64,000 nucleotides of DNA from Siphonodentalium dalli (taxonomy: Eukaryota; Mollusca; Scaphopoda; Gadilida; Siphonodentaliidae). Under the pieces are notes generated by a model. That model saw nothing but the letters and a program-made list of their open reading frames with translations, ran no database searches and was not told the DNA's origin. Both the position numbers and the translations under genes were made by a program. The stretch is taken from assembly GCA_032622095.1 (NCBI GenBank), contig CP136064.1:197377948-197441947 (forward strand), given 5' to 3'. Shown here in pieces: positions 23,113 through 38,100 of the stretch (the first letter of the stretch is position 1; each line of letters starts with the position of its first letter).

Positions 23113-26100
23113 GTATTGAAGTTTTTGATTGTTGGCCCAATGTTGGGGTTTAAGCTATTCTCATTTCAGTGACAAGGCTACGGTATATCATGATATTGTC
23201 AGTTGCATCAATTGTTAGAAGACAGACTGCACTGAGGGTAACCCTTTCATGACTGGAGCATCCTGAAACTTTACGAAAATCCTGTGCCAATTCATTCTCT
23301 TATATATAAGAGAATGGATTGGCACAGTACAGGGCGCTGTGCAGGATAGCATAACTAAATTCACCCTGTAGAATTTTAGCTACCAATAAATTTCTAAAAC
23401 TGGCCAAGATTAGACAAAACGATCTTTGCAACCGATGTCAAACACAAGAAACGATATGCCACATATTTTGGGAGTGTCCGCATGTTCAATCATTCCTGGA
23501 CAAGCTTTCCAAATGGACAATATCGAACAATTTCATCATTCCTTTGACAAAAAAGACAATGACGCTTGGAAACATGAGCAATCGAACGGATAACATTACA
23601 AATTATTTAATTTTGATTTAATATTAAAAACTATATTTACAAAACAAAATTTACAACGGACCAATTGTCTATGAATGCTTTAATTGCAGAATTCAACTTT
23701 AGGTATACAATGTAATTGCGAAAAATAGAATGAATACTGCAGACTTGAACGTAATATGTTCGATACCAAGTGGCTTCTAATGAAACGAGCACTTGAAAAC
23801 AAAACCCGATAAGATACAACACTTTAAAGGCCGTTTGGATATACATGTATGTCTCAATATTATATTGGTAGAATAGAAAGTTGAAACATGGCCAGTCATT
23901 GACCGATTGTTCGTAAACAACGAAATAATTTGTCGACAAAGAACAAAGGGTAACAACTCTATTAATATAGCTCCCGACATCGAGGCTGTATCTTCTGTTT
24001 TGACATATCCTGACTGTTTCGCAGCGCTGTGTCGTGTATCGTGCCCAGTCTCCCATATTTTATATCAACATATTATATGTCCATGTCACATTATATGATG
24101 ACACCAGGTGCGAATGAAGAGTGTGAGACTGTGCGCATGTGACAGTGAGATAGTTTCCCCTCTCGCCCTTGAAGTATCGTATGTTAATGTATGTCTGTGA
24201 TATTCCGTGTATGTTTTGCTATTCAATAAAAAAAACAAAAAACAAAAAATAATTCACCCTCTGGGGACCTCATTTTTTGCAAATGTCCAGCACCATATTT
24301 TGAGGCCTGATATTAAATCTACCCAAGCAACTCTGATTGGTATAATACGCAGGATACCTGGCTAGGGACCAGCCGAGATGTTTCAAATTGGGAGAAGTCA
24401 CTTCTCCCTATTTGGTTGTTGGGGAGAAGTGGACTATTATCAGGGAGAAGTAACAATGGCTGAAGTTCAGTTTACACCCCAACTATGCAACACAAGAACC
24501 CAATTATAAAACCATTTTAGTGAGTAAGCACACCATTATAATCAGTAAATATACTTTAACTATGACACCCCTAGGACAAAAATGTGGCACACTTTAGGGA
24601 GAAAATGTCTCCCAAGTCACCCTCTAGGCTGGTCCCTGGACATAGCTTCAGATGAGGCAACAAAAGAATTTTTCAGCGAAATATTGATAACTTCCATTTT
24701 AATTCTTCACTATAGGCATGTTTGTCATATTCCCTTTCCCAATTACATAATATTTGAAACTTTAAAGGTACTTCATCCAATTTGGCACATATTTCGTCAA
24801 AACTTTTCTTAGCCATTCTTTCCTTTATGGGGCAATATAATAAAACATGAAAATTATTTCAAATCAACAACATGATTCCTAATACATTGGCATTTAGAAT
24901 ACCCCACAAGAACATTGAAACTAATGGACATAAATGGACATAAATGCATATCTTGGGAACACTTTAATATTCACTGTTACCTGGCAATGAAACCACAAAC
25001 GCTCTTTATTTAATGTGATCTTTTTAATTTTGGTCAGGCGCTATCTATCACAACCTCCAACAATTGTACTTACAGGGTTTCCACCAGGGGGGAATTAATG
25101 AGTCCGTATTGGAGAAACACATAACGCGACGGGACGACCATTTTGTTATTTGACACTGAAAAGAAACCGTTTCCTTGCACATGAGTGTCACACAAAGCAA
25201 TCCAAAGCTATACGTATATTATGCAAGTCTATCATTTCCGTCGGTGCATTAATTCTGTTGATGGTATCCAATAGTTAGTCATTTAATTACGTACGTAAGA
25301 CTGCGCTGTCTGATTGAAGACTATATAAATGAACGAGCTACGAGTTTAATACAGTGTTTACAAATTTATAACTTACAATAAGATTCCAACAAGTAGAATG
25401 AATCTAAACACTAAAAAGCATCTACGCATTGACCAATAACACCTAGCAAGGAGAATTGAATAAAGAATTTCTTAGAATTTCAAGTAGCGTCAGTGAACAT
25501 GAAACTGACAGGATTATATAATCTGTCAATCGTAAAACTATTTGTGCGCGGTGACATCATACTGCAGGGTTTGTCTGCAGGAAATATTTATAGCGGCGAA
25601 ATACGAATGGTACAGAAATCTTTCACCCGGAACGCGTAGCTTGTTCAATAGTCTGCATTAGTCCAACAACTGATGACCGCGGCTATAGAACAGAGTTTTA
25701 GTCAACGTGTTATAAAATGTAATTGAGTTTTTGGCGGGAAATGTGAACATGTTCGTCGTTGATTATTGTGCTTGGGGGACCCATGCAGGACAACGAAACT
25801 ATTATTGACCGTACTTTGACTTTATCTCCATATTGGGGGGAGGGGTATGTGTTCGTGTTTATCCTCCATGCATGTAATATGGCTCAAATGAATGGTGTTC
25901 TCACTATGAATTCCCGCTATAAAGACTGATTTGGGACAGGTTCCGTATTATTGTGAAATAAATGAATTTGGGATTTTGTTAAGTATGCATGGCAATATAC
26001 ACATAATAATCATCACACGTAGAGAATCACATGTATTTTTCAGGAACTTCACTTACCGGTACATCGAACTCAAAACAAATGATAATACAGCAATAAGATA

Positions 26101-29100
26101 AATGATCAAAATTGAGTAGTTTCATCTACGAAAATCCCGTGCATAAAAATATCCCCGACTCAGCACGGGGTCTTCGAGCGTGAGTAGTTTCATCCATGGA
26201 ATCCCGTGCACAAGAATATATCCGCACTCAACAGTCCGGCAGTCTTTGATGTTACCGCGACATGTATTACGCTAATGTCGCTATTTGACACCTCTTTCTT
26301 ATTGTTTTTTCGGGAGATGGACTGTGTCGATTTCATTTTGTCAATATTAATGAAAATAAGTGTAGATATATAGCCTGTCGACACAGACAAGACTGAAAAT
26401 TTTTTAATAACGTCATTTATTTGTGTATGAGCAGGATTTCATGCAACGACCGACGGGGGGAATGGGTCCGTGGGACGGGACGGACCCGCAGCCGGCCTGG
26501 CGGAAACCCTGACTTATGGGTGAGATCTCGTTATTTTCTGATAGAAAGCATTCAAATAGTGGTGTTATGGTGTCAACTGGATGTAGCATCTACAATGAGC
26601 TATAGACATTTAACCCTTTCAGTGCCAAGTCCAATTTTTGTATCAACCCATATATCCTTGATCATTTTTCAAATTTATTGATTATAATAATGTGATACAT
26701 TGATGGAAAGAGCTCTAAGAGCTCTTTCCATCAATGTATCACATTATTATAGTCAATAATTTTGAAAAATGATCAAGGAAATATGGGTTGATACAAAAAT
26801 CGGACTTGGCACTGAAAGGGTTAAGTTAACATAAAACCAATTTTTTTTTCACAGACACAAGCATAGCTGGCATACCTAGTGGTGAAGATGTTCCTTGTCA
26901 CAGCACACCGAAAAAGGTGAGAGGTTTACATAACATTAACATGTTCATTATCTGTTAACTAGTGTTATCTGTTAAAACTGCTATAAACCTGACATATTTA
27001 AAGATGTATTCAGTGTTTCAGACCTTTGGTTATACTTTTAACATCAACACTGAACCAGTAATGGGAAGTGATTATAGCATCTCCAGGGCATGAAATTTGG
27101 GGTGAATGGAAAAGTTATGATGAGGTTTACTCAGGACCCCATAACTGCCCTCATAATTGGCTACGGCAATCAGCAATGCTGAAGCTATTTGCTGAAGCAA
27201 ACTGGACCCATGGCAATGGTTGCTGAAGCCAAAAAATCTGAATTGTGAGGGCTGCCATAATCTGTAGGACTTTAGAAGTTTAGAGGTCATTTCCTCGAAC
27301 TTAGAACTTCTCTCAAAAAGATAGGTTTCTTATCTGGAATTTCTTCCTCAGACTCATAATGGACTGTTATTTTGAAGATTCTGGTCGAACTCTGTTTAGT
27401 TTCTGTTCGCCCTGTCAATACTATAGTGAATGGAAAATGGGTCCCCCCACATTTTGATTTGCGTGTACGAGGGGCGAAATTTTGTGTTCTGCATCTTTTT
27501 CTATGCATAATTTTGGAAGGTACTACTCTAGGTTTATGAGGTTTACTCAGGACCCCATAATCTGTAACATTTCAGAGGCCATTTCCTGCATTTACAGTCA
27601 TTTCCTCGAACTTAGAACTTCTCTAAAAAAGATATGTTTCTTATCTGGAGTTTCTTCCTTAGACTCACGATGGACAGTTGTTTTGAAGATTCTGGTCGAA
27701 ATCTGTTTAGTTTATGTTCGCCTCATCAAAACTATAGTGAATGGAAAATAGGTCCCCCACATTTTGATTTGCTTGTACGAGGGGCAAAATTTTGGTTCCT
27801 GCATCTGCTTTTGTCTTTTTCTATGCATAATTTTAGAAGGTACTACTCTATAGAATAATAAGAGGAATTTTGGTCTATGACTCTATGTAGACTATTGTGA
27901 GGGTAATCAAATATTAGATATGCATTCAAGTTAAATTTCTCTGTCTTTTTCGAAGATCGTATAGGGCTAAATAAGTAATCTGATGTAATAAGCTTGAAGA
28001 AATGATCCCCATTGCTTTTAGGGATAACACACGCACTGCTGCTCCCAACTATTGATTTAACTGATATTATGTTTTATATATCATTATATATTATTTTATG
28101 TCCTATCTCCCAGCCATTTAAAGCTGCCCTATTACCATTGATGGGGTAAGAATGTAAAACTGAGACATATATGCGATATGGCAATTCTTTAATAAGAACT
28201 ACCGACCATAATAAATACCACATTATATGTTAACCCTTTACCCAACAGAAGGGCCCTGTGCCAATGCATTCTCTTATATATGCGAGTCGACCATAGGTCG
28301 CCTCGCATATATAAGAGAATGCATTGGCTTAACACATTACAAATTATAAAATTGTTAAGGAATGTAAGAAAAAATGGTAAAAAGTGTTAAAAAAAGATTT
28401 TTTTTAGGCCAATGCATTCTCTTATATATGCGAGGCGACCTATGGTCGACTCGCATATATAAGAGAATGCATTGGCACAGGGCATAACTGTAACTATCAC
28501 AATGTGGTCAAGGAGCCGGTTCCAATGATATCCATATTTGTATGGTTCTATTGAGACAGACCGAAGATATTTTAGGCTGTTGAAGCTTTATTTGGCCGGT
28601 TTTGGCCGGTTTGTTGGGTAAAGGGTTAAACAATTACCGGTTAGTGGTGTACACCCAACTAGCCACCGCTGCCGTGGGTGTACCATGCCACACATGATCC
28701 AACATAGGTTCAAAATGGCAAAGCCAAACAAACAGCATACCCATCAGTCACTGTCAGGGAGTAATGTCCCCAGAGGACATGGACTAATGGGTGGGAAAAA
28801 ACCAAGACATGACCGACTGCGACCGCTGGCGCTAAATGAATAGAAGTTTCGGTCACACCTCCACGAAGACGACTAATCAAGCTAGATTGCTCGCACTCCT
28901 CATGCGCGGTTGGAGAGTTCACTTGACCTAAAACACTGCATGCAATGCAGCTGACCACCGTCTGATAAATGTACTGTTTAAGGTCGAACGACCATAAAAA
29001 TCTTTTCCTTTTTAAAATTTATTTTATCTGCAATTTCTGTGAGTAGAGGAATGGTGTATTACAGTTAGTCCAGGAGATCGACCCCAAGAAATAACAAATG

Positions 29101-32100
29101 TTGCTCATTTTGACGGACAAGTGCTATCTGGTCTAATTTTGTAGTAAAATATATGTAGATTACGAAAATCCATGATAGCAGTGGTGAATTTGTAGCTTAA
29201 TTGGCGAAAAACGTGTTTTTATTGACCTACCCGACGACCGAAAATGAAAGAATTTTCCGGCGACGTCATAGTACTAGTCCGGGAGCTAATATGGGTACCC
29301 TTGCACCCCCTAGGACTTAACTTCTCCCAATTCATTTTGTTCCTTATTATGTCCTTCAACTTTTAAGCAATGTTAACAAGAACAAAAAGTGGCCGTATAG
29401 ACTTCAGACAAAATGGCGTCCATCATGGCCACCGTTTTTCAGACCAGACCCTAAGTCAGTTTTATGCAAATTATAGCAGTGAAAATCTTGTAAAATGTAT
29501 ACAAATGTATATATTTTCGTGAAGCTAAGACATATTGTCACTTTTTGGGGGCAAAATTGAAACTCACCATCTAAGATGGCCACCAAAATGGCCGCCGGAA
29601 GTTGAAAATATGACTTTTTTTACAAATATCTTCTAGATCGATTCATGCTGTTTGGAACTGGTTGAGTAATGCGACGTTATTTTGTATTTTGTGTAACTGA
29701 TCATTGGGGCAATTAAATATGCACTTTTTGGGTTCCTAGCCCCTTCCGTTCCCTCAAAAATTCGAATTTACAGAACGCAGTATAAAATTTCACAAAAAAA
29801 TCACAATTGGGATTATAGTCATACTTTAACAAGAAATGAACAGAACTTTGTAATGTAAGTGATGCATATGATTATACCTATGAATATTCCAACTCACTGG
29901 AACCAAAATTCTTACTTTGGCTCAAAATGGCTGCCAAAATGGCTGCCAAAATATGGAAAATGATAAATATTGCCCCAGCGAGTCCTGCAATCGATTACAA
30001 GTTGTGGATGATGTACAAAATTGGCTATTCTGCCTTCTATACATTCTGCCTTCTATAACATGTCTGATGTGCCATGGTTAATTGTTACAATTGTCACCAC
30101 TGACATCACCAAAAACTGGACTTAAATATCGGCAAAAATTCACTTTTCATGTTTGGACCATTTTTGCAATTAAAATGTAACTATCTTTGGGTTGAAAGGT
30201 GTTTATTGTTTTGGTCTATATTAAATGTGTCACACTACGGGATTTATAGACCAAATTTATCGCCCGATTTTGACAGAACTCTATACTCTCATTAAGTAGA
30301 CATGGATAAAAATTTTATATGCAGCCTGTGTCAGGGAGGACGCAGTTATATAGGGGTGGGTGTAATATAGTGTGTCATTTTGACATATTTCTCGATGGGT
30401 TAATATATAATGCTATGTTATTATGGTCTGAAAGGACTAATATCGAGATTTCTGGTGACCATTCAACGTTTGATACCAATTGATGTCCCGATGGGGTATA
30501 TTTTAGAAGTTCTGACACGTCACCAAGCTTCGGTACATGTCATGGATAAACTTCTTGTATGTAGCACTGTGTCAGGGAGGAAGCAGTTATATAGGGTGGA
30601 TGTAATATAGTGTGTCATTTTGACATAATTACACCATGGGTTAATATATAATTCCATGATAATTACGATCTGAATGACTGATATGGTGACCATTCAACGT
30701 TTGATGCCATTTGACGGTACGTGTCACGAAGCTTCGGTAAATTGGATGAAAAATCGCCACAGATTGGGATTAACGATGCGAGGTCACATTTTCGCCAGAT
30801 TTTGACGGAACTGTATACTCTCATTAAGTAGACATCGACAAACTTCTTATATGTAGCCCTGTGTCAGGGAGGGAGGACTTATATAGTAGGTGTAATATAG
30901 TGTGTCATTATGACATATTCCTCGATGGGTTAATATATAATGCGATGCTAATTATGATCTGAAATTATTAATATCCGGGTTTCTGGTGACCATTCAACGT
31001 TTGTTACCGGTACCATATGATGTCATATGGTGGTATATTCCCGGAGTTCTGACACGTCACGAAGCTTCGGTACATGGCACGAAGCTTCAGTGCATTGGAT
31101 GAAAAACCGCCACAGGTTTGGGTTTAAGAATGCATTGTCAATTTTGTTTTTGCTACAGCACTGGGAGATAAGTACCCAGGGTCACATGTTTCTTCTGATT
31201 TTGATAGTACTGTATACTGTTATTAATAAAGATACACCTTGATTAACTTCATGTTGAATGAACCAGTCACAGTATAATTTTCTATTATTGAACATTTAAC
31301 TTGAATGTCATTAATAATCGGTAGATTCATGTTTTTGTTTCGACGCCGAATGTATGCATACATCTGATTTAAATATAGTAATATATAAATAATAATTCAT
31401 GTACCGAAGCTTCGTATCTATAGGTTACAAACACCTAATTATTTTCCATAGGCCACAGTGTTAACTAAAAGTCCCGCCGGCTATGGGTTAAGCCTATTTG
31501 AACTTCAAGTGGTCAATTTTCCCTTAGCACGCCATCCGCTGCACCAGTATGTGACAACAAACGCGCCATTTTCGGTATTTTTTTCAAACAATAATCTTGC
31601 ATTTCCACAACTACCCCATTTACTGCACAAAATTAAGCAGCATAAACATATCCAGACCCCTTCTGTAACTTCTGGATACCACCAGACTCTTCCTGGACAT
31701 CTAAACATACACGATTGCCATATTTATGTAGGCTATGATTTTCTGTTCCCGATTAGGGACATTTCCCTCAATGATAATCAACCAATCAGCAGCCAGATTG
31801 TTTTGTTATGCTGACTCGAGTTTCAAGAAGCGTAACTCTATATAATTAGTTGCTTGTAACATATAATTGTAAAGAAAATCAAACTTTGATCGTGTAAACC
31901 GCGCCAATTTTACAAGAAAAGCTTTACTGTGATACGATAGAAATATAGGAGTCATTGGACTTCCTATTATCTCCCAGTGGTCCTTTGACACACATACCCC
32001 ATTTTAAAATTGACCATTTTTTTGGGGTAAGAAGTAACACCGATTCTTGATTCCTGATAACTCTGGAAGCACAGTTTAGTAGAAAGATACTAATGTCTCA

Positions 32101-35100
32101 TGTCATGCTTGTTATATACATATACACTGCACAGTGTCGCATGCCCCATGTCCATCCACTCTCTAATCGGAATATTATGACCACAAATGTGACCACACCC
32201 AAAATTCAGGGTTTTTCAGCATAATTTAATTTGTAAAATCTGACCCGCGTGCATAACGCACAGAATAGAAAGGCATATGTATACATTTTGGAAACTAGTT
32301 ACGTATATCTACCATACGTCTTAAGGAATTTATCTAATTTTGAACAGTACAATGCTTAATTGGATTTGAATTAGACCCCCCCCCCCCTCAACTTAGAAAA
32401 CAAGTAGAAACCTTTTTAAATCCATTTAAAAACATTGTAGAAGCCAAGTTGTAAATTATTTAACAATATTAAAATAATTATGATGAATTTTAACCTTAAA
32501 ATCATACTAAGATGAAATGGTTGCAATTTGGACGATTTTGCGTAAAAAAGTAAAAAAAATGGTAAAAAATTGAAAAAGAAAACATTTAAGTTCTTCCTTT
32601 TTTTTAGCACAATTAGTTATTTAACATTATTAACACAATTACTATTCAACTTATTCACCAAAATCATGCTAAAATGAAATATTTACACATTGGAAAAAAA
32701 AATTGAAATTTTTTGGCTTAAAATGTCGAAAAATGCCCAAAAAAACAAAGAAGGCTACAAATTTGTTCTTGCTATCATGATTTTTCTTCATTACTATACC
32801 TAAAACATTAAAAATAACATGGTCGCAGCTTGTCCGTCAATATGAGCAACACTACCTCCCGATCTCCTGGACTAAGTATAAATATACACCTACAGGTCGC
32901 TCCAACTTTCTGATAGGCAACCAAGTGATAATCTCATTCAACCTGTTAGTGTAATTGTTTCATGGCTAAGATACAACCTTGTATCTTAGCAACCTTCTCC
33001 AAATTTAATTCCCCTTTGATTCTGACTTGTGAAGTCATAATCAGAAGAAGTATAATTTTACAATATAACAACCACTTTCTTTCCGTAGTTAACAATTGAC
33101 AGCGCTGTTCTAACCTGAATTTTGTGTCATCCATGCTTCTATCGTCAGGAGAGATTTAGGGACCTCAATGGAAATTAGTCCCTTATGGGACTGTTTTGTG
33201 TCATCCCTGATGGCCCCCAGCATTAATCAAATATTTACGACCCGACTGCTGACCTGCTTTCTTATCTAAAGTATCATTCTTTTCAGCCTCTTATAAGCCA
33301 AATGTATATAATTCTACACTCAAATTGTCTGATCTGCATTATCAATATATCTATGATCTATTGTAATGTATATACATGTGTGTATGCTTTTGTGGCTATC
33401 AAAATAAAAATCAAACACATCGATATACTATGTTATGAACAACCTTTTGAACATTAATGAAAATCAAAAATTTCTTTTAAACAGTGCTGTTTATGTGTTA
33501 CCATTTCTGTGAATAGTAACACAAATGTTCTCATTATTTAGCCACGCTCATTATTTAGCTCAGTGAGACAATAACTTATGGTTTAAGTCATTAAATTCCA
33601 TCAGACCTTTGAAGCAGACAAAATTTTTTTCCCCTCTTCATTGCTGAATTATTAAACACAATCCTCAAACCCTGTTCCAATGTGGATATAAACTTGTTTC
33701 GAGGCATAATGTCGAGTTCCCATTATCAATCATGGCCATCTGCTAATGTCCTGAAGGTCCGTACTCAGTATGGACATATAGCACATAGTGTGATACATGT
33801 AGTTTACGTCCATACTCAGAACTTACATATTAGCAGCCTTGAGGTTAGTACATATCTGATTTCTTTTTTTACTGGACTGTAATGTTAACATATTTATATT
33901 GACCTCAATTTCACTTGCTATGAATTCAGGAGACAACACTGTCCAGAGTCGGATCAAGTGGAACAGGTTTCTTAGACATAGAAAGTACAGGGCAGGAGAA
34001 ACCCAACCCCGATGTCTACTGCTCGCCCAAACACAGTGTGAGAAGAAACCTCATGATTAGTGAACCATTATTCAGTATGACAACGACAAACAGCAACCAG
34101 GTACTTGTATTACATATACTGTTTTATTCTTTTCACTGTTCTTTCATCTTACTTCTTAGGATCACGGGAACCCAAGCAAACTCAAAATGATTTTTAGAAT
34201 GAGAAGTAATGCATTACAATTAATTTTAAAAGTAATGCTTTACCATTACCATTACTTTCACTGTGTTAGATTTAACATTAAAATATAAAGACTGTTTGTT
34301 TCCTTAGGGAATTACTTGTCAATGAGTATTTAGTAAAGAAAGGGTTAGGTTTATTGGAATGTATTCAGCTTGAAAATAAAGTAACAACTATTTTGATTCC
34401 ACTGCAATTTAACCCTTTTATATACTAAATGGATTCTCCCATTTAGTTATAAAAGTATACATTTGAATGGTCAATTATTGATTTGGAGTGGTGTTCAGGT
34501 CATACAACCAGTACACAGGGAGAAAAACAGATAATTCAAGAGCAGAATGGATCTGAATGGTTCATATTCATTGGTGGGAAATGTTCAGATAATAAGTTCA
34601 ACAAACGACCTATGTGCCAATCCATTCTCTTTTATATAATTATGAGTCTCCCATAGTGAACCTCACATATATCAGAGAATAAATTGGCCTAACAATATTT
34701 ACATTGACCTTGTAAGCCAGCATATATATGCAAGGCTTCCTATATGAGACTTGCATATATTAGAGAATGGACTGGTACATGGTTTTTAGCTCACCTGAGA
34801 CGAAGTCTCCGGTGGAGCTATAGTCATCACTCCTCGTCCGTCGTCCGTCCGTCCGTCCGTCTGTCCGTCTGTCCGTCCGTCCGTCCGTCCGTCCGTCAAC
34901 AATCATCTTCTCGTCCCGAACCGTAAGACTTAACGTGTTCATATTTGGTGTGGATGTTCCCTAGGTGAATCACATTCAGATTTGTTCAAATGAGGTCACT
35001 GGGTGGAATAGTTGTGAAAGCAGGGCCATAACTCTATTCCTCCATAGTAATTCTTAGAACGACTTCTTTTACTGAACTATAAGGCCGTATGGATTCATAT

Positions 35101-38100
35101 TTGGTGTGGATGTTCCCTAGTTGACTCACATTCAGATTTGTTAAAATGAGGTCACCAGGTTGATTAGTTGAGAAACCAGGGCCATAACTCTATTCCTCCA
35201 TAGTAATTCTTAGAATGACTTCTTCTTTTGAACCATTTGACCGATTTAGCTTACATTTGGTATGGAGAGTCCTTGTGTGACTGGGGTTCAGATTTGTTCA
35301 AATGGGGTCACTGGGTCAAATAGGGGCAGAGCCAGGGCCCAGGGACATAACTCTTAAAAAAAAGTTAATTCAAATCCTTGTTTTAAACACTTGCCCCCCC
35401 CCCCCCCCCCCCCTCCACCCCCACCTCCCCCACCACTGCATGTCCATGCCACCCCACACCAGAGATCCCTGCAAGGTTCACCCCATTAAAAGCCTTACAC
35501 TTTAGTTATATGACATGCCAGGAACTGACCAGCCTTAATTCTCACAGTGCTCACAGCTGTGTGTCCAGTCATTATAAAGTAATTAACTTTTATCTCAATA
35601 TCCACAGTTATCAGGGTAAGAGAGAAAGATGTCTGTGAATGAAATTTAATCCTATGTGTTTACAGCAATCTCAAATACAACTCTAACTGTTTGACAGTGT
35701 ACACATTTTATAATAGCATTAGTATTAACCATTTCATTACCAGAGCTATGCTGGTACAGCAATAAAGACCCTGCACCAGTGTATTATCCTATATATAAGA
35801 GAATACACTGGGGTTCAAGATCAAGGAAATATTGTTAGGCCAATATGGTCAGACATCCAAATAAATCACACATGTCCTACCGGTATTCTCGCAGGGATGT
35901 CCCCACATATGTTTGGGGAGGGGGCAAATTTCTCAGATTTGTTCATTGAGATGTAATTGTTTTTCCAAAACCAATTACATATACTAAAATAAAATGAATA
36001 TAAAATAATAGACCATTGATCAAGAGAAATGAGCTCCTAGTTTTAATATTTGTCCAATATTTATTATTTTATAACAAAGTACTAGTATCATGCCAGTGCA
36101 TTGTCTTATATATGTGAGTGTCCCATAGGTAGCCTCACCTAAGAGAATGCACTGGCTTTCAAGGTTAAGGAAATATTGTTAGGCAAATGTAGACAAGCAT
36201 CCAATAAATCACAGATGTCCTATTCTTGCAGGGATGTCCCCATGGGTTGAGGGGTGGAATTAGCAGATTTGTTCAATGAGATGTAATTTGTTTTCTCAAA
36301 ATTAATTATATAGACTAAAATGAATATAAAATAGTAAACTACTTAATTTTTTAACCCCCAGATTACATTATATAAAATATATGGCATATTATATACCATT
36401 TGAAAGAGCAAGCTCCAAAACATTGTATTATCAACTTATCCAGTATAATAAACTGTGGACATGTTGTTTTTATTGAGTTGCCAAAGAGTTTTGTCATCTA
36501 GATTGCAGTAAAAAGCTAAATTATTTTCAATGCAGGGGGAATAACTCTATATATTAAAGATGGAGTTCTTCCCCTTCCATTAAAAAAGTTTGAATTCTGT
36601 TGCATTTTGGGATCCAAAGTGGGGGGGGGGGGGTCATTCTATAATTTCAATAGTTTTTGGCTCACCTGAGACAAAGTCTCTGGTGGAGCTATAGTCATCA
36701 CTCCTCGTCAATCTGTCAACAATTCTTTAAACTTCTCCTCTGGAACCATAAGACCGAATGGGTTCATAGTTGGTGTGGATATTGCCCAGGTGACTCACAT
36801 TCAGATTTGTTCAAATGAGGTCACTGGGTCAAATGTGGGCAGGGACATAACTCCACAAAATATTAAAAATTGCAAGTGAAGTCTGACATTTTTATAAACA
36901 TTTCCTGGAGATCTGCTAGAGGTCATTAATTCCCAATTACAACATCAATCTATCATATGTATTGTTCAAATCTTTCAACAGGACATTTAACTCTCCCACA
37001 CCCACCACTTCACCAGAACATATTTGGCAAACTTGAAAAGTGTTCTTTGAAAGAACCACCAGCTCTATTTAGTTCACATTTAATATTGAAGCTCCTTTGG
37101 TGATGTGTGATTCAGATTTGTTTAATCAGGGTCACCAGGTCAAGTAGGTGCAAGGCCAGCTACATTACTCTTTCTCTCCATAGCAATTCATCATACGTCT
37201 TCTATGCAGGAATGAAATGGCCTATTTTGCTTATATTTAGTAGGAAATTACCTTGGGTGACAGATTTGTGAAAATGGCATCACAAAGTCGAATAAGGGCA
37301 TTGCCAGAGACATAACTATTTCACAACATAGTAATTCTTAAAATATGTATGGCAGAGCCAAGAACTAGTAGTGTACATTTGGTAATTTGGCCACATATCC
37401 TGTTTAGATCTACTTCTTTTAAAGTGATTATGAAAAGTTCTGACTGTTGTGGTCTCCAGAGTCCCAGTCTTATCAGTCTTTGCAGTCTGGTGAGCGACCC
37501 CACAGTCATTGACTGTCTTGTTAATGCTGCACCAGCACAGCTCCTGTCATGAAATGGTTAAGAATAGAGGAAGTTGTCAGGTGCCAGCACTCAGCTTTAA
37601 CCCTTTCTTTACTAAATACTTATTGATGATTATACTATCCCTTTGGAAATGTTCAGATACAGTAATTTAGGGCATTACTGTAATAAGTTCAACAATATTT
37701 ACCTTGACCAGCGCATTCTCTTATATATGCGAGGCTCCCTATGGGAGACTCGCATATACAGGAGAATGCACTGGCACAGGATCTTTAATGCTGCACCAGC
37801 GCAGCTTCCATCATGAAAGGGTAGTAGGTACTATATTTGTGGATAACTTCAATTTCTGTTTTTAGAATTGTGATGCGGAGATTGATTCCACCATCATGAA
37901 GCAAAGGAAAGAGATCCAGTTGTTGATGAGAGAGCTACAGGATCGAGACAGGGAGCTGAACGAGATGGTTAGATCCCACCAACAACAGCTACATGCATGG
38001 AAAGTTGATAGGCAGAAAATACTACATCTCGAACAAAAGTGTGCTAAATATCAAGGTATGTATGGGGATTCAAAGATGTTGCACCAAATGTTGCACACTG

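Larger units (their letters stand above)
29065..32875. mobile_element. Inverted ends TTAGTCCAGGAGATCG, possible 3.8 kb element
   Basis: 29065-29124 and 32823-32875 are inverted copies sharing TTAGTCCAGGAGATCG, GTTGCTCAT(A/T)TTGACGGACA. The interior contains GGCCACCAAAATGGCCGCC words (29400-29950), a three-unit tandem repeat (30240-31090) and no transposase. Target duplication not identified. Confidence 0.45.

Noticed and set aside
31458-31814. 118-codon plus-strand frame in intron 2, and a 67-codon minus-strand frame overlapping it
   Set aside because: No domain, no coding-type composition, no splice context; both strands open by chance.
34834-34897. (GTCC)n tract as a promoter or regulatory element
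   Set aside because: It is the usual microsatellite within the TAGCTCACCTGAGAC repeat family.
37601-37815. A TTAA/CCCTTTCTTTACTAAAT start with CATGAAAGGGTAG as its right end
   Set aside because: The right side lacks TTAA and the arms do not match beyond a few bases; probably two different element ends.
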